NCBI GenBank assembly: GCA_944388615.1
Contig: CALXJL010000098.1
Span: forward strand, 1-5,097
Source: an uncultured Clostridia bacterium
GTDB lineage: Bacteria > Bacillota > Clostridia > TANB77 > CAG-508
DNA length: 5,097 nucleotides
Direction of reading: 5' to 3'
Part shown: piece by piece, positions 1 to 5,013 of the stretch
Position numbering within the stretch: position 1 is the first letter of the stretch
Layout of the letters: every line of letters begins with the position of its first letter
Made by a program: the position numbers and the translations under genes
Notes under the pieces: generated by a model
Databases searched by the model: none
What the model was told of the DNA's origin: nothing
The model's input: the letters and a program-made list of their open reading frames with translations, nothing else

Positions 1-276
1 ACACTATGTAATACAACAGTTTCCATTATACTAATTGGAATATCTGCATTTTTAACAGGTTTAAATATTTTTAATAAAATTGGTAAATTTGCAGGTGCAG
101 GTTCACTTATTCCAATAACAGGATTTGCAAATTCAATAGTTTCTCCTGCCATAGAATATAAATCAGAAGGATATGTTATGGGAGTTGGAGGAAAAATGTT
201 TACTGTTGCAGGACCTGTACTCGTATTTGGTATATCTGCTTCAGTAATAATTGGAATTATTGCTGCATGGTTTTAA
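1..276 (+). CDS. spoVAC: Stage V sporulation protein AC (SpoVAC), C-terminal part, cut by the window edge
   Basis: The reading frame is open from base 1 to a TAA at 274-276 and gives the last 91 residues. SpoVAC is normally about 150 residues, so roughly the first 60 lie outside the window. It is an integral inner-membrane protein of the forespore and part of the SpoVA channel that takes up DPA in sporulation and releases it in germination. Bacillus SpoVAC is reported to behave as a mechanosensitive channel. Visible here are a hydrophobic segment (fragment residues about 5-24), the conserved FAGAGSLIPITGF motif (30-42), a GVGGKMF turn (61-67) and a final membrane helix (about 68-90) ending in AAWF. 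The motif recurs in SpoVAE downstream, as expected for paralogous families. spoVAD follows after 29 bases in the same operon. The operon promoter, probably SigG-type by family knowledge, is not in the window. Confidence 0.93.
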   Translation, partial: TLCNTTVSIILIGISAFLTGLNIFNKIGKFAGAGSLIPITGFANSIVSPAIEYKSEGYVMGVGGKMFTVAGPVLVFGISASVIIGIIAAWF

Positions 277-292
277 AATATAAAATATTTTA

Positions 293-298
293 AGGAGG
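293..298 (+). promoter_or_regulatory. Strong ribosome binding site that fixes the TTG start of spoVAD
   Basis: AGGAGG ends 7 bases before the TTG at 306-308. No ATG or GTG with comparable spacing gives the conserved N-terminus, so this site supports TTG initiation for spoVAD. Confidence 0.85.
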
Positions 299-305
299 AA
301 TTATT

Positions 306-1310
306 TTGAAAAAGATTGGATCTCAGACTATATCTCTTGATATACCAGTTAATATTTTAGAAACGGCTTCTATAGTTGGTCCAAAAGAATCTGAAGGCCC
401 ATTAGCAAATTTTTTTGATAGATGTCTAGATGACGAGTTTTGGGGAGAAAAAACATGGGAGAAAGCTGAAAGTAAAATTATAAAAGAAACAGTAAATGCT
501 GTAATTTCAAAATCTGGAATACCAATGCAAGATATAGATTTTTGTTTCGCTGGAGACTTATTAAATCAATGTATTTCATCTAGTTTTGGTTTACGAGAAC
601 TTAATATCCCTTTTTTTGGAGTTTTTGGTGCATGTTCAACTTTTGTGGAAAGTATATGTTTAGGTAGTGTTTTTGTGGAAAGTGGAGCTGCAACTAACGT
701 ACTTTGCGCAACCTCAAGTCATTTTTGTAGTGCTGAAAAGCAATTTAGATTTCCATTAGAGCTTGGTAACCAAAGACCACCTACATCTCAATGGACTGTA
801 ACAGGATCAGGTGCCGTAATATTATCAAAAACAGGTGAAGGACCTTTTATAACAAATCTTACTCCAGGAAAAATAATAGATATGGGAATAAAAGACGCAA
901 ATAATATGGGAGCTGCAATGGCACCTGCAGCATTTGATACTCTCATTACACATTTAAATGATACGGGAAGAAAACCAAGCTATTATGATGCGATTATTAC
1001 TGGGGATTTAGGACATATTGGTAAAGATATTTTAATAGATTTAGCAGCTACAAAAGGGATTAATATAAAAAATAATTATAATGATTGTGGTGTTTTAATA
1101 TTTGATAAAACGACTCAAGATACTCATTCTGGTGGAAGTGGATGTGCTTGTTGTGGAACAGTATTTTCTGGCTATTTTTATAAACAATTAAAAGAGAAAA
1201 AAATAAATAAAATATTACTTATTGCAACTGGTGCACTTATGAATTCAACTAGTTCTCAACAAGGAGAATCGATTCCAGGTGTAGCACATGCTATAAGTAT
1301 AGAATGTTAA
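306..1310 (+). CDS. spoVAD: Stage V sporulation protein AD (SpoVAD), DPA-binding thiolase-fold protein
   Basis: SpoVAD is a soluble, membrane-associated part of the SpoVA complex. In Bacillus it binds DPA and is needed for DPA uptake into the forespore. At 334 residues it matches the Bacillus protein (about 338). It has the ketoacyl-synthase/thiolase fold. GACST with Cys110 sits where synthases keep their nucleophile, followed by a Gly/Ala-rich helix (to about 129). The SpoVAD-typical block GNQRPPTSQWTVTGSGA is at 154-170, GDLGHIGKD at 223-231 and the glycine/cysteine-rich SGGSGCACC at 275-283. The C-terminal ESIPGVAHAISIE is also typical. The start is TTG, chosen for the ideal AGGAGG 7 bases upstream and because MKKIGSQTI aligns with family N-termini. 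The protein has 12 cysteines, including the CACC cluster; I attach no function to them. The stop codon overlaps the spoVAE ribosome binding site, which suggests translational coupling. Confidence 0.97.
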   Translation: MKKIGSQTISLDIPVNILETASIVGPKESEGPLANFFDRCLDDEFWGEKTWEKAESKIIKETVNAVISKSGIPMQDIDFCFAGDLLNQCISSSFGLRELNIPFFGVFGACSTFVESICLGSVFVESGAATNVLCATSSHFCSAEKQFRFPLELGNQRPPTSQWTVTGSGAVILSKTGEGPFITNLTPGKIIDMGIKDANNMGAAMAPAAFDTLITHLNDTGRKPSYYDAIITGDLGHIGKDILIDLAATKGINIKNNYNDCGVLIFDKTTQDTHSGGSGCACCGTVFSGYFYKQLKEKKINKILLIATGALMNSTSSQQGESIPGVAHAISIEC

Positions 1311-1315
1311 AGGAG
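1309..1315 (+). promoter_or_regulatory. Ribosome binding site of spoVAE, overlapping the spoVAD stop
   Basis: AAAGGAG starts within the spoVAD TAA (1308-1310) and ends 9 bases before the ATG at 1325. An in-frame ATG at 1304 lies upstream of this site and has no ribosome binding site of its own, so 1325 is the better start. Confidence 0.8.
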
Positions 1316-1324
1316 ATTTTTGAT

Positions 1325-1711
1325 ATGGATTTTATACAAAGTATAGATTGGATGCAAATTTTAAGATGTTTTATTGTTGCAGGAATTATATGTATAATAG
1401 GTCAAATTTTAATAGATAAAACAAAACTTACACCTGCTCGTACATTAGTTATATTTGTAACAACAGGTGCTATTCTAGGTGGAATAGGATTATATCCTAA
1501 ATTAATAGAGTTTGCAGGATGTGGAGCAACAGTACCTTTAACAGGATTTGGAGCGAATTTAGCAAAAGGAGCATTAGAAGAAGTTTCCTCTAATGGATTG
1601 ATTGGAGCATTTATAGGTGGTGTAAAGGCGTCTGCGGGAGGTATAGCAGCAGCAGTATTTTTGGGTTATTTAGCATCACTTATTTCAAAGCCTAAAATAA
1701 AAAAACAATAG
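1325..1711 (+). CDS. spoVAE: Stage V sporulation protein AE (SpoVAE, SpoVAEb type), membrane channel subunit
   Basis: This 128-residue membrane protein is the third SpoVA component and acts with SpoVAC and SpoVAD in DPA transport across the spore inner membrane. From the ATG at 1325 the protein has a first helix (about 11-30), the conserved DKTKLTPARTLVIFV stretch (31-45) leading into a second helix, then FAGCGATVPLTGF (63-75), GANLAKGALEEV, and a final Gly/Ala-rich hydrophobic region (about 91-120) closed by a basic tail SKPKIKKQ. These features match the Bacillus SpoVAEb type (about 116 residues), not the soluble SpoVAEa. The alternative start at 1304 would add 7 residues and overlap spoVAD by 7 bases, but the ribosome binding site lies downstream of it. 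spoVAE is the last gene of the cluster. No spoVAEa or spoVAF follows, which is usual in Clostridia. Confidence 0.97.
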   Translation: MDFIQSIDWMQILRCFIVAGIICIIGQILIDKTKLTPARTLVIFVTTGAILGGIGLYPKLIEFAGCGATVPLTGFGANLAKGALEEVSSNGLIGAFIGGVKASAGGIAAAVFLGYLASLISKPKIKKQ

Positions 1712-1814
1712 AATAAATAGATAAATTACTTCATATATTGTATTAATACTTGCAATTTTACAGATATTTAGTTTATAGTAGGTATATAATTAATAATTAT
1801 GGGGTGATTTTTTT
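1712..1814 (+). promoter_or_regulatory. Intergenic region with a candidate SigA promoter for asd
   Basis: The 103 bases between spoVAE and asd contain TTGCAA (1750-1755), 18 bases, then TATAGT (1774-1779), a reasonable vegetative promoter. A second -10-like TATAAT lies at 1785-1790 but has no good -35 partner at 17 bases. The perfect 10-base palindrome GTATTAATAC (1740-1749) abuts the -35. No GC-rich stem with a T-run follows spoVAE, so read-through from the spoVA operon into asd is possible. I see no lysine riboswitch or T-box; the space is too short for either. Confidence 0.45.
1801..1808 (+). promoter_or_regulatory. Ribosome binding site of asd
   Basis: GGGGTGAT can pair with the GGTGAT-complementary part of the anti-Shine-Dalgarno sequence and ends 6 bases before the ATG at 1815. 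It differs from the AGGAG type used by the spore genes in the window. Confidence 0.7.
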
Positions 1815-2834
1815 ATGAATAAATATAAAGTAGCTGTTGTAGGTGCAACCGGTGTAGTTGGAAGAACAATATTGAAAGTTTTAGAGGAAAAAAATTTGCC
1901 TGTTTCTGAATATTGTTTATTTGCATCAAAAAATTCAGCTGGAAATAAACTGAAATTTAATAATAAAGAATATATAGTTCAAGAATTAACAGAGAATTCT
2001 TTTGATTCAGGTTTTGATTTTGCAATTTTTTCTGCTGGTGGAGATATAGCAAAAAAATTTGCACCAATAGCAGTAGAAAGAGGATGTGTTGTTGTTGATA
2101 ATAGTAGCGCTTTTAGAATGGATAAAGATGTTCCGTTAGTTGTTCCAGAAGTAAATAAAGATGAACTAAAAAATCATAAAGGTATTATAGCTAATCCTAA
2201 TTGTTCTACAATACAGGCAGTATTAGTTCTTGCACCTCTTAATGAAGCCTATAAAATAAAACGTATTGTTTATTCTACATATCAAGCAGTATCAGGAGCA
2301 GGAAAAAAAGGAATTCTAGATTTAGAAAATGGAATTAAGCAATATTACTCTAATACAGATGGAAATAATGAATATGAATTACAAAAATTTCCATATCCAA
2401 TTTTTAATAATTGTTTACCACATATTGATGTATTCCTAGAAAATGGATATACAAAAGAAGAAGAGAAAATGATTAATGAAACCAGAAAAATTTTAGGAAG
2501 ATCTAAACTTCCAATCACAGCAACTGCAGTAAGAGTTCCGGTATTTAATTGTCATGGTGAAAGCATAAATATAGAGTTTAACGATATTTATGAAATTAAC
2601 GATGCTATAGAAGTGTTAAAATCTGCTCCAGGAGTTGTAATTAAGGATGATTTAGAGAATATTGAATATCCATTGCCAACAGAAGTCTCTGGTCAAAATG
2701 ATGTATATGTAGGTAGGATTCGTAGAGATTTCAGCTTGAAGTCTGGATTAAACTTATGGGTAGTTGGAGATAATATTAGAAAAGGTGCAGCTACTAATGC
2801 AGTTCAAATTGTAGAAGAATTAATGAAAATGTAA
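1815..2834 (+). CDS. asd: Aspartate-semialdehyde dehydrogenase (EC 1.2.1.11)
   Basis: The enzyme reduces 4-aspartyl phosphate to aspartate 4-semialdehyde with NADPH in the cytoplasm. This is the branch point for lysine, diaminopimelate and DPA, and for threonine and methionine. At 339 residues it has the normal length. Residues 4-16 (YKVAVVGATGVVG) form the nucleotide-binding GxxGxxG loop. The catalytic cysteine is Cys130 in ANPNCST. SGAGKKG at 160-166, the substrate-binding Arg240 in TAVRVPV and the catalytic His247 in CHGES are all present. GDNIRKGAATNAVQI (318-332) is the usual C-terminal signature, and no key residue is missing. The gene starts after a 103-base gap with its own candidate promoter and is followed 38 bases later by a phosphatase gene, probably co-transcribed. 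Its neighbour spoVA handles DPA, a product made downstream of this enzyme. In Bacillus, asd is instead in the dipicolinate synthase operon. Confidence 0.98.
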   Translation: MNKYKVAVVGATGVVGRTILKVLEEKNLPVSEYCLFASKNSAGNKLKFNNKEYIVQELTENSFDSGFDFAIFSAGGDIAKKFAPIAVERGCVVVDNSSAFRMDKDVPLVVPEVNKDELKNHKGIIANPNCSTIQAVLVLAPLNEAYKIKRIVYSTYQAVSGAGKKGILDLENGIKQYYSNTDGNNEYELQKFPYPIFNNCLPHIDVFLENGYTKEEEKMINETRKILGRSKLPITATAVRVPVFNCHGESINIEFNDIYEINDAIEVLKSAPGVVIKDDLENIEYPLPTEVSGQNDVYVGRIRRDFSLKSGLNLWVVGDNIRKGAATNAVQIVEELMKM

Positions 2835-2837
2835 AAA

Positions 2838-2851
2838 TTTGTGATATATAA
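2838..2851 (+). repeat. AT-rich repeat, copy 1, upstream of the phosphatase gene
   Basis: TTTGTGATATATAA lies 3 bases after the asd stop. The same 14 bases, split by a 7-base insert (CATGATA), occur at 3512-3532 just after the phosphatase stop. This copy runs into TATAAT (2847-2852), which could act as a weak -10, but I see no good -35. In such AT-rich DNA the match may be chance. Confidence 0.35.
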
Positions 2852-2859
2852 TAAAAAAT

Positions 2860-2864
2860 GGGAG
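2860..2864 (+). promoter_or_regulatory. Ribosome binding site deciding the start of the phosphatase gene
   Basis: GGGAG ends 8 bases before the ATG at 2873. An in-frame ATG at 2858 overlaps this site and has no purine-rich site at a suitable distance, so the shorter protein is preferred. Confidence 0.7.
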
Positions 2865-2872
2865 ATAATATT

Positions 2873-3502
2873 ATGGAAAATACTATAATTTATTTAATTA
2901 GGCATGCAGATACAGTTAAAGAAGATGGAATTAGAAATACAAATGAAAATAGTCAAATAATAAATGAGAAGGAAATTCTATCAGTTGATGGCGAAGAACA
3001 GTCAAGAAAATTAAGCGAGTATAAAGAACTAAAAAGTATTGATGTAATATGGTCTAGTAGTTATACTAGAGCTAAACAAACAGCAAAGTATATTGCATAT
3101 AATAACAATTTATCTATTAATATTGATTCTAAATTAAATGAAAGAAAATTGGGAAATTTAAATGAATTGTCTATTTTCATGAAAGATAAGAAAACAAGGG
3201 ATCCTTCTCAAGAACAATTATTAGATAGAAAATTTAAAACTTCTGATGGAGAGAGTTGTGATGATACAAATATAAGAATGACAGAGTTTTTAAATAGGAT
3301 TTTGAAAGAATATAAAGAAAAAAGAATTGCGGTTATAAGTCATGGAGGTTCAATAAAATTCTTATTGTTAAATTGGTGTAAAGTAAACCAAGATATTAAA
3401 TTAGTATATGAAAATAAAGTTTTAGATATTTCATCTCCATGTTTATTAAAATTGACGTTCAAAGGTAGTCAGTTATTAAATTTAGAGCAATTAAAGTATT
3501 AG
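2873..3502 (+). CDS. Histidine phosphatase family protein (phosphoglycerate mutase-like)
   Basis: The 209-residue cytoplasmic protein belongs to the histidine phosphatase (RHG) superfamily, which transfers phosphate through a phospho-histidine. The N-terminal motif YLIRHADT holds Arg10 and the nucleophile His11. The usual RHG is RHA here, a common variant. SSSYTRAKQTA supplies the second arginine (Arg66), LNERKLGNL the acid residue (Glu90), and VISHGGSI the second histidine (His147). All core catalytic positions are therefore present. The substrate cannot be read from the sequence; the family includes cofactor-dependent phosphoglycerate mutases, alpha-ribazole phosphatase (CobC) and broad-specificity sugar or nucleotide phosphatases. 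No cobalamin gene is nearby to favour CobC. An ATG at 2858 would add five residues (MGDNI), but the GGGAG site favours 2873. It lies 38 bases after asd, probably in one transcript ending at the stem-loop at 3557. Its codon use looks like that of its neighbours. Confidence 0.9.
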   Translation: MENTIIYLIRHADTVKEDGIRNTNENSQIINEKEILSVDGEEQSRKLSEYKELKSIDVIWSSSYTRAKQTAKYIAYNNNLSINIDSKLNERKLGNLNELSIFMKDKKTRDPSQEQLLDRKFKTSDGESCDDTNIRMTEFLNRILKEYKEKRIAVISHGGSIKFLLLNWCKVNQDIKLVYENKVLDISSPCLLKLTFKGSQLLNLEQLKY

Positions 3503-3511
3503 AAATTACAT

Positions 3512-3532
3512 TTTGTGATACATGATATATAA
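3512..3532 (+). repeat. AT-rich repeat, copy 2, downstream of the phosphatase gene
   Basis: TTTGTGATA, then CATGATA, then TATAA: identical to the 14 bases at 2838-2851 apart from the 7-base insert. It starts 9 bases after the phosphatase stop, so the two copies bracket that gene. Confidence 0.35.
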
Positions 3533-3556
3533 AGTTGAATACAAAAGGTGGAAAAG

Positions 3557-3606
3557 CATGATTAAGGTAATGTATATAGACATTATATTAATCATGTCTT
3601 TTTTTT
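3557..3606 (+). terminator. Intrinsic terminator after the asd-phosphatase unit
   Basis: The left arm (3557-3573) starts CATGATTAA and the right arm (3580-3596) ends TTAATCATG. They pair over 9 bases, one G-T, one G-A mismatch and 6 more bases (TAATGT with ACATTA), closing a 6-base loop ATATAG. A T-rich run (TCTTTTTTTT, 3597-3606) follows at once. The stem is AT-rich but long, and it separates the metabolic unit from the DUF2953-ytfJ pair. Confidence 0.7.
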
Positions 3607-3635
3607 GTATAAGTCCAAAATATAAGTTAATAATA
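3607..3635 (+). promoter_or_regulatory. Candidate forespore (SigF/SigG-type) promoter for the DUF2953-ytfJ pair
   Basis: GTATA (3607-3611) directly after the terminator T-run resembles the SigF/SigG -35. GTTAATAATA (3626-3635), 14 bases later, fits nine of ten positions of the SigF -10 form GGnrAnAnTw as I recall it. Against it, transcription would begin within or just before the ribosome binding site at 3641-3647, leaving a very short leader. No good SigA promoter is visible here. Confidence 0.25.
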
Positions 3636-3653
3636 TGAATAAAGGAGAAATTT

Positions 3654-4247
3654 ATGAGTATTTTTTTTATTATTGGAAAATGGGCTTTAATAACACTGTT
3701 TGCAATATTCATATTATTAATTATTATAATAAATACAAAAATAAGAATAAAGATAGACGGCTTTAACAAAGATAGTATAAATATAAAAAATAATTCTAAA
3801 GCAAGATTATACATGCAAGTAGTTATATTTAATAAATTAAAAATATTTTCTAAAAAATTGGATAGAGAAAAAATGAAAAAATCATTAAAAGATACTGATG
3901 TAATAAAAGATAGAGTTAATATAATGGGAATTGGAATATCAAAAATAAATCTAGAAAGTGTAAAAATAAATTTAGAAATAGGTACAGAGGATATTTTTAT
4001 TACAACATATTTAATTCCAATAATATCAAGTATTATATCTACAATATTAGTATGGAAAAAATGTACAAATTCAGATTATGTGGTAAGTCCAATGTATAAT
4101 AAAAATGCGTATAGAATAGCCTTTGAATGTATAATTAGTATGAAACTAGTACATATTATACATATAATATATATTTTGGTAAAAGGAGAGATGAAAAATG
4201 GAGGAGCAACATCCAATAGAAGGACTTATGACTACAGCTATGAATAG
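3654..4247 (+). CDS. DUF2953 domain membrane protein (YtfI-like), spore-associated
   Basis: This 197-residue protein resembles the DUF2953 family, whose Bacillus member YtfI is encoded beside YtfJ/GerW, as here. Its biochemical role is unknown. It has one strong N-terminal membrane helix (about 4-27) ending in positively charged residues, then a Lys-rich region. The conserved parts follow: INLEIGTEDIFITTYLIPII (105-124), VSPMYNK (144-150) and the FECIISMKLVHIIHIIYIL stretch (157-175), which may dip into the membrane. The C-terminal SNRRTYDYSYE (187-197) is also seen in clostridial relatives. The start at 3654 has AAAGGAG (3641-3647) at 6 bases. The last 50 bases overlap the start of ytfJ in another frame, so the two are almost certainly co-translated. 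The protein is lysine- and isoleucine-rich, in line with the base composition. The family call rests on recalled motifs and on gene order. Confidence 0.88.
   Translation: MSIFFIIGKWALITLFAIFILLIIIINTKIRIKIDGFNKDSINIKNNSKARLYMQVVIFNKLKIFSKKLDREKMKKSLKDTDVIKDRVNIMGIGISKINLESVKINLEIGTEDIFITTYLIPIISSIISTILVWKKCTNSDYVVSPMYNKNAYRIAFECIISMKLVHIIHIIYILVKGEMKNGGATSNRRTYDYSYE
4183..4188 (+). promoter_or_regulatory. Ribosome binding site of ytfJ inside the DUF2953 gene
   Basis: AAGGAG ends 9 bases before the ATG at 4198. A closer ATG at 4191 is in the frame of the upstream gene and does not start a separate protein, so 4198 is the start. Confidence 0.8.
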
Positions 4248-4959
4248 TATAAAAGAAATGATAGATGTAAATACAATAGTTGGTGATCCTATTGAAACAT
4301 CTAATAATGTAATAATTATACCTATTTCAAAAGTGGGATTTGGTTTTGCAGCAGGAGGTAGTGAATTTAGAGGAGAAACAATAGGGGAATATAGCAAAAA
4401 AGAGAAATCAGAAGAGATTCAATATAAACTTCCATTTGGAGGAGGTAGTGGAGCAGCAGTAAGTGTTACACCGATAGCTTTTTTAGTTGTACAAGCTAGT
4501 GGAGTTAAATTACTTCCAGTTAATCATAGTTCAACAATTGATAGATTGTTAGATTATGTACCAGATTTAGTTGATAAGGCTAATGGAGTAATAAATAAAC
4601 TAATTGGTAATAAGAACGAAAATAAACAAAATGATTCAAACCAGTCAAATTCCCAAGAACCACAAAAACAGGAAGAGAACAAGAAAGATCAAGAAGATAC
4701 TAATCAAGAACAAGAAGAAAATACTGAAAACTCAGACGAACAAACTAAAGAATCTAAAAAAACTTCTAAAATAAGAAAAACTGTAGATAAAATTGATGAG
4801 GATAAACAGATGATGAACAAAATAGAAAAAAATATAGTTCAAGAAAGAAAAGTAAGAAATGTAAATAAAAAGGTACCTAAAAAGTCTAAGAATACAGTTT
4901 CTACAGTATATGAGTATGAATATAATGAAGATGAAGATATTGAATCAGAAGATGATTAA
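4198..4959 (+). CDS. ytfJ: GerW/YtfJ family sporulation protein with a long charged C-terminal tail
   Basis: In Bacillus, YtfJ (GerW) is a forespore-made spore protein needed for a normal germination response to L-alanine; its molecular action is not known. The core (residues 1-137) carries the family signatures HPIEGLMTTAM (5-15), VNTIVGDPIET (24-34), ISKVGFGFAAGGSEF (43-57) and FGGGSGAAVSVTPIAFLVV (80-98), and ends in an amphipathic stretch (112-137). The Bacillus protein is about 150 residues. This one has 253 because of a tail of about 116 residues: a Gln/Asn/Glu/Lys-rich part (138-185), a Lys/Arg-rich part (186-232) and an acidic end rich in Glu, Asp and Tyr (238-253). The tail looks disordered and has no membrane segment or signal peptide. 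The reading frame is uninterrupted and the terminator follows 9 bases after the stop, so the tail is not an assembly error by any sign I can see. It overlaps the DUF2953 gene by 50 bases. Confidence 0.95.
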   Translation: MEEQHPIEGLMTTAMNSIKEMIDVNTIVGDPIETSNNVIIIPISKVGFGFAAGGSEFRGETIGEYSKKEKSEEIQYKLPFGGGSGAAVSVTPIAFLVVQASGVKLLPVNHSSTIDRLLDYVPDLVDKANGVINKLIGNKNENKQNDSNQSNSQEPQKQEENKKDQEDTNQEQEENTENSDEQTKESKKTSKIRKTVDKIDEDKQMMNKIEKNIVQERKVRNVNKKVPKKSKNTVSTVYEYEYNEDEDIESEDD

Positions 4960-4968
4960 AGAAGTAAT

Positions 4969-5013
4969 AGACAGCTTATTTTGCAATAATAGAGCATTAG
5001 GCTGTCTTTTTTT
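4969..5013 (+). terminator. Intrinsic terminator after ytfJ
   Basis: AGACAGC (4969-4975) pairs perfectly with GCTGTCT (5001-5007), followed by a run of T to 5013. The 25-base loop contains a small inner hairpin, TTATT with AATAA (4976-4989). It starts 9 bases after the ytfJ stop and ends the DUF2953-ytfJ transcript. Confidence 0.9.

Noticed and set aside
1304..1324. Upstream in-frame ATG for spoVAE adding 7 residues
   Set aside because: The ribosome binding site at 1309-1315 lies downstream of this ATG, so it cannot serve it; ATG 1325 has correct spacing.
1712..1814. Lysine riboswitch, T-box or other structured leader upstream of asd
   Set aside because: The space is only 103 bases and has no stems beyond short AT palindromes.
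2824..2852. Promoter between asd and the phosphatase gene (TATAAT at 2847-2852)
   Set aside because: The sequence 17 bases upstream (TGAAAA) is a poor -35, and the 38-base spacing fits one operon. A weak internal promoter cannot be excluded.
2858..2872. Upstream in-frame ATG for the phosphatase adding MGDNI
   Set aside because: It overlaps the GGGAG site that serves ATG 2873, and no other suitable site precedes it.
3506..3814. Minus-strand reading frame of about 102 codons
   Set aside because: It lies across the terminator and the hydrophobic start of the DUF2953 gene. Its hydrophobic, Ile/Phe-rich composition is what antisense AT-rich DNA gives. I see no family motif, and it crosses a convincing + strand gene.
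4146..4397. Minus-strand reading frame of about 83 codons
   Set aside because: It is antisense to the DUF2953/ytfJ junction, where both + strand frames carry conserved family sequence.
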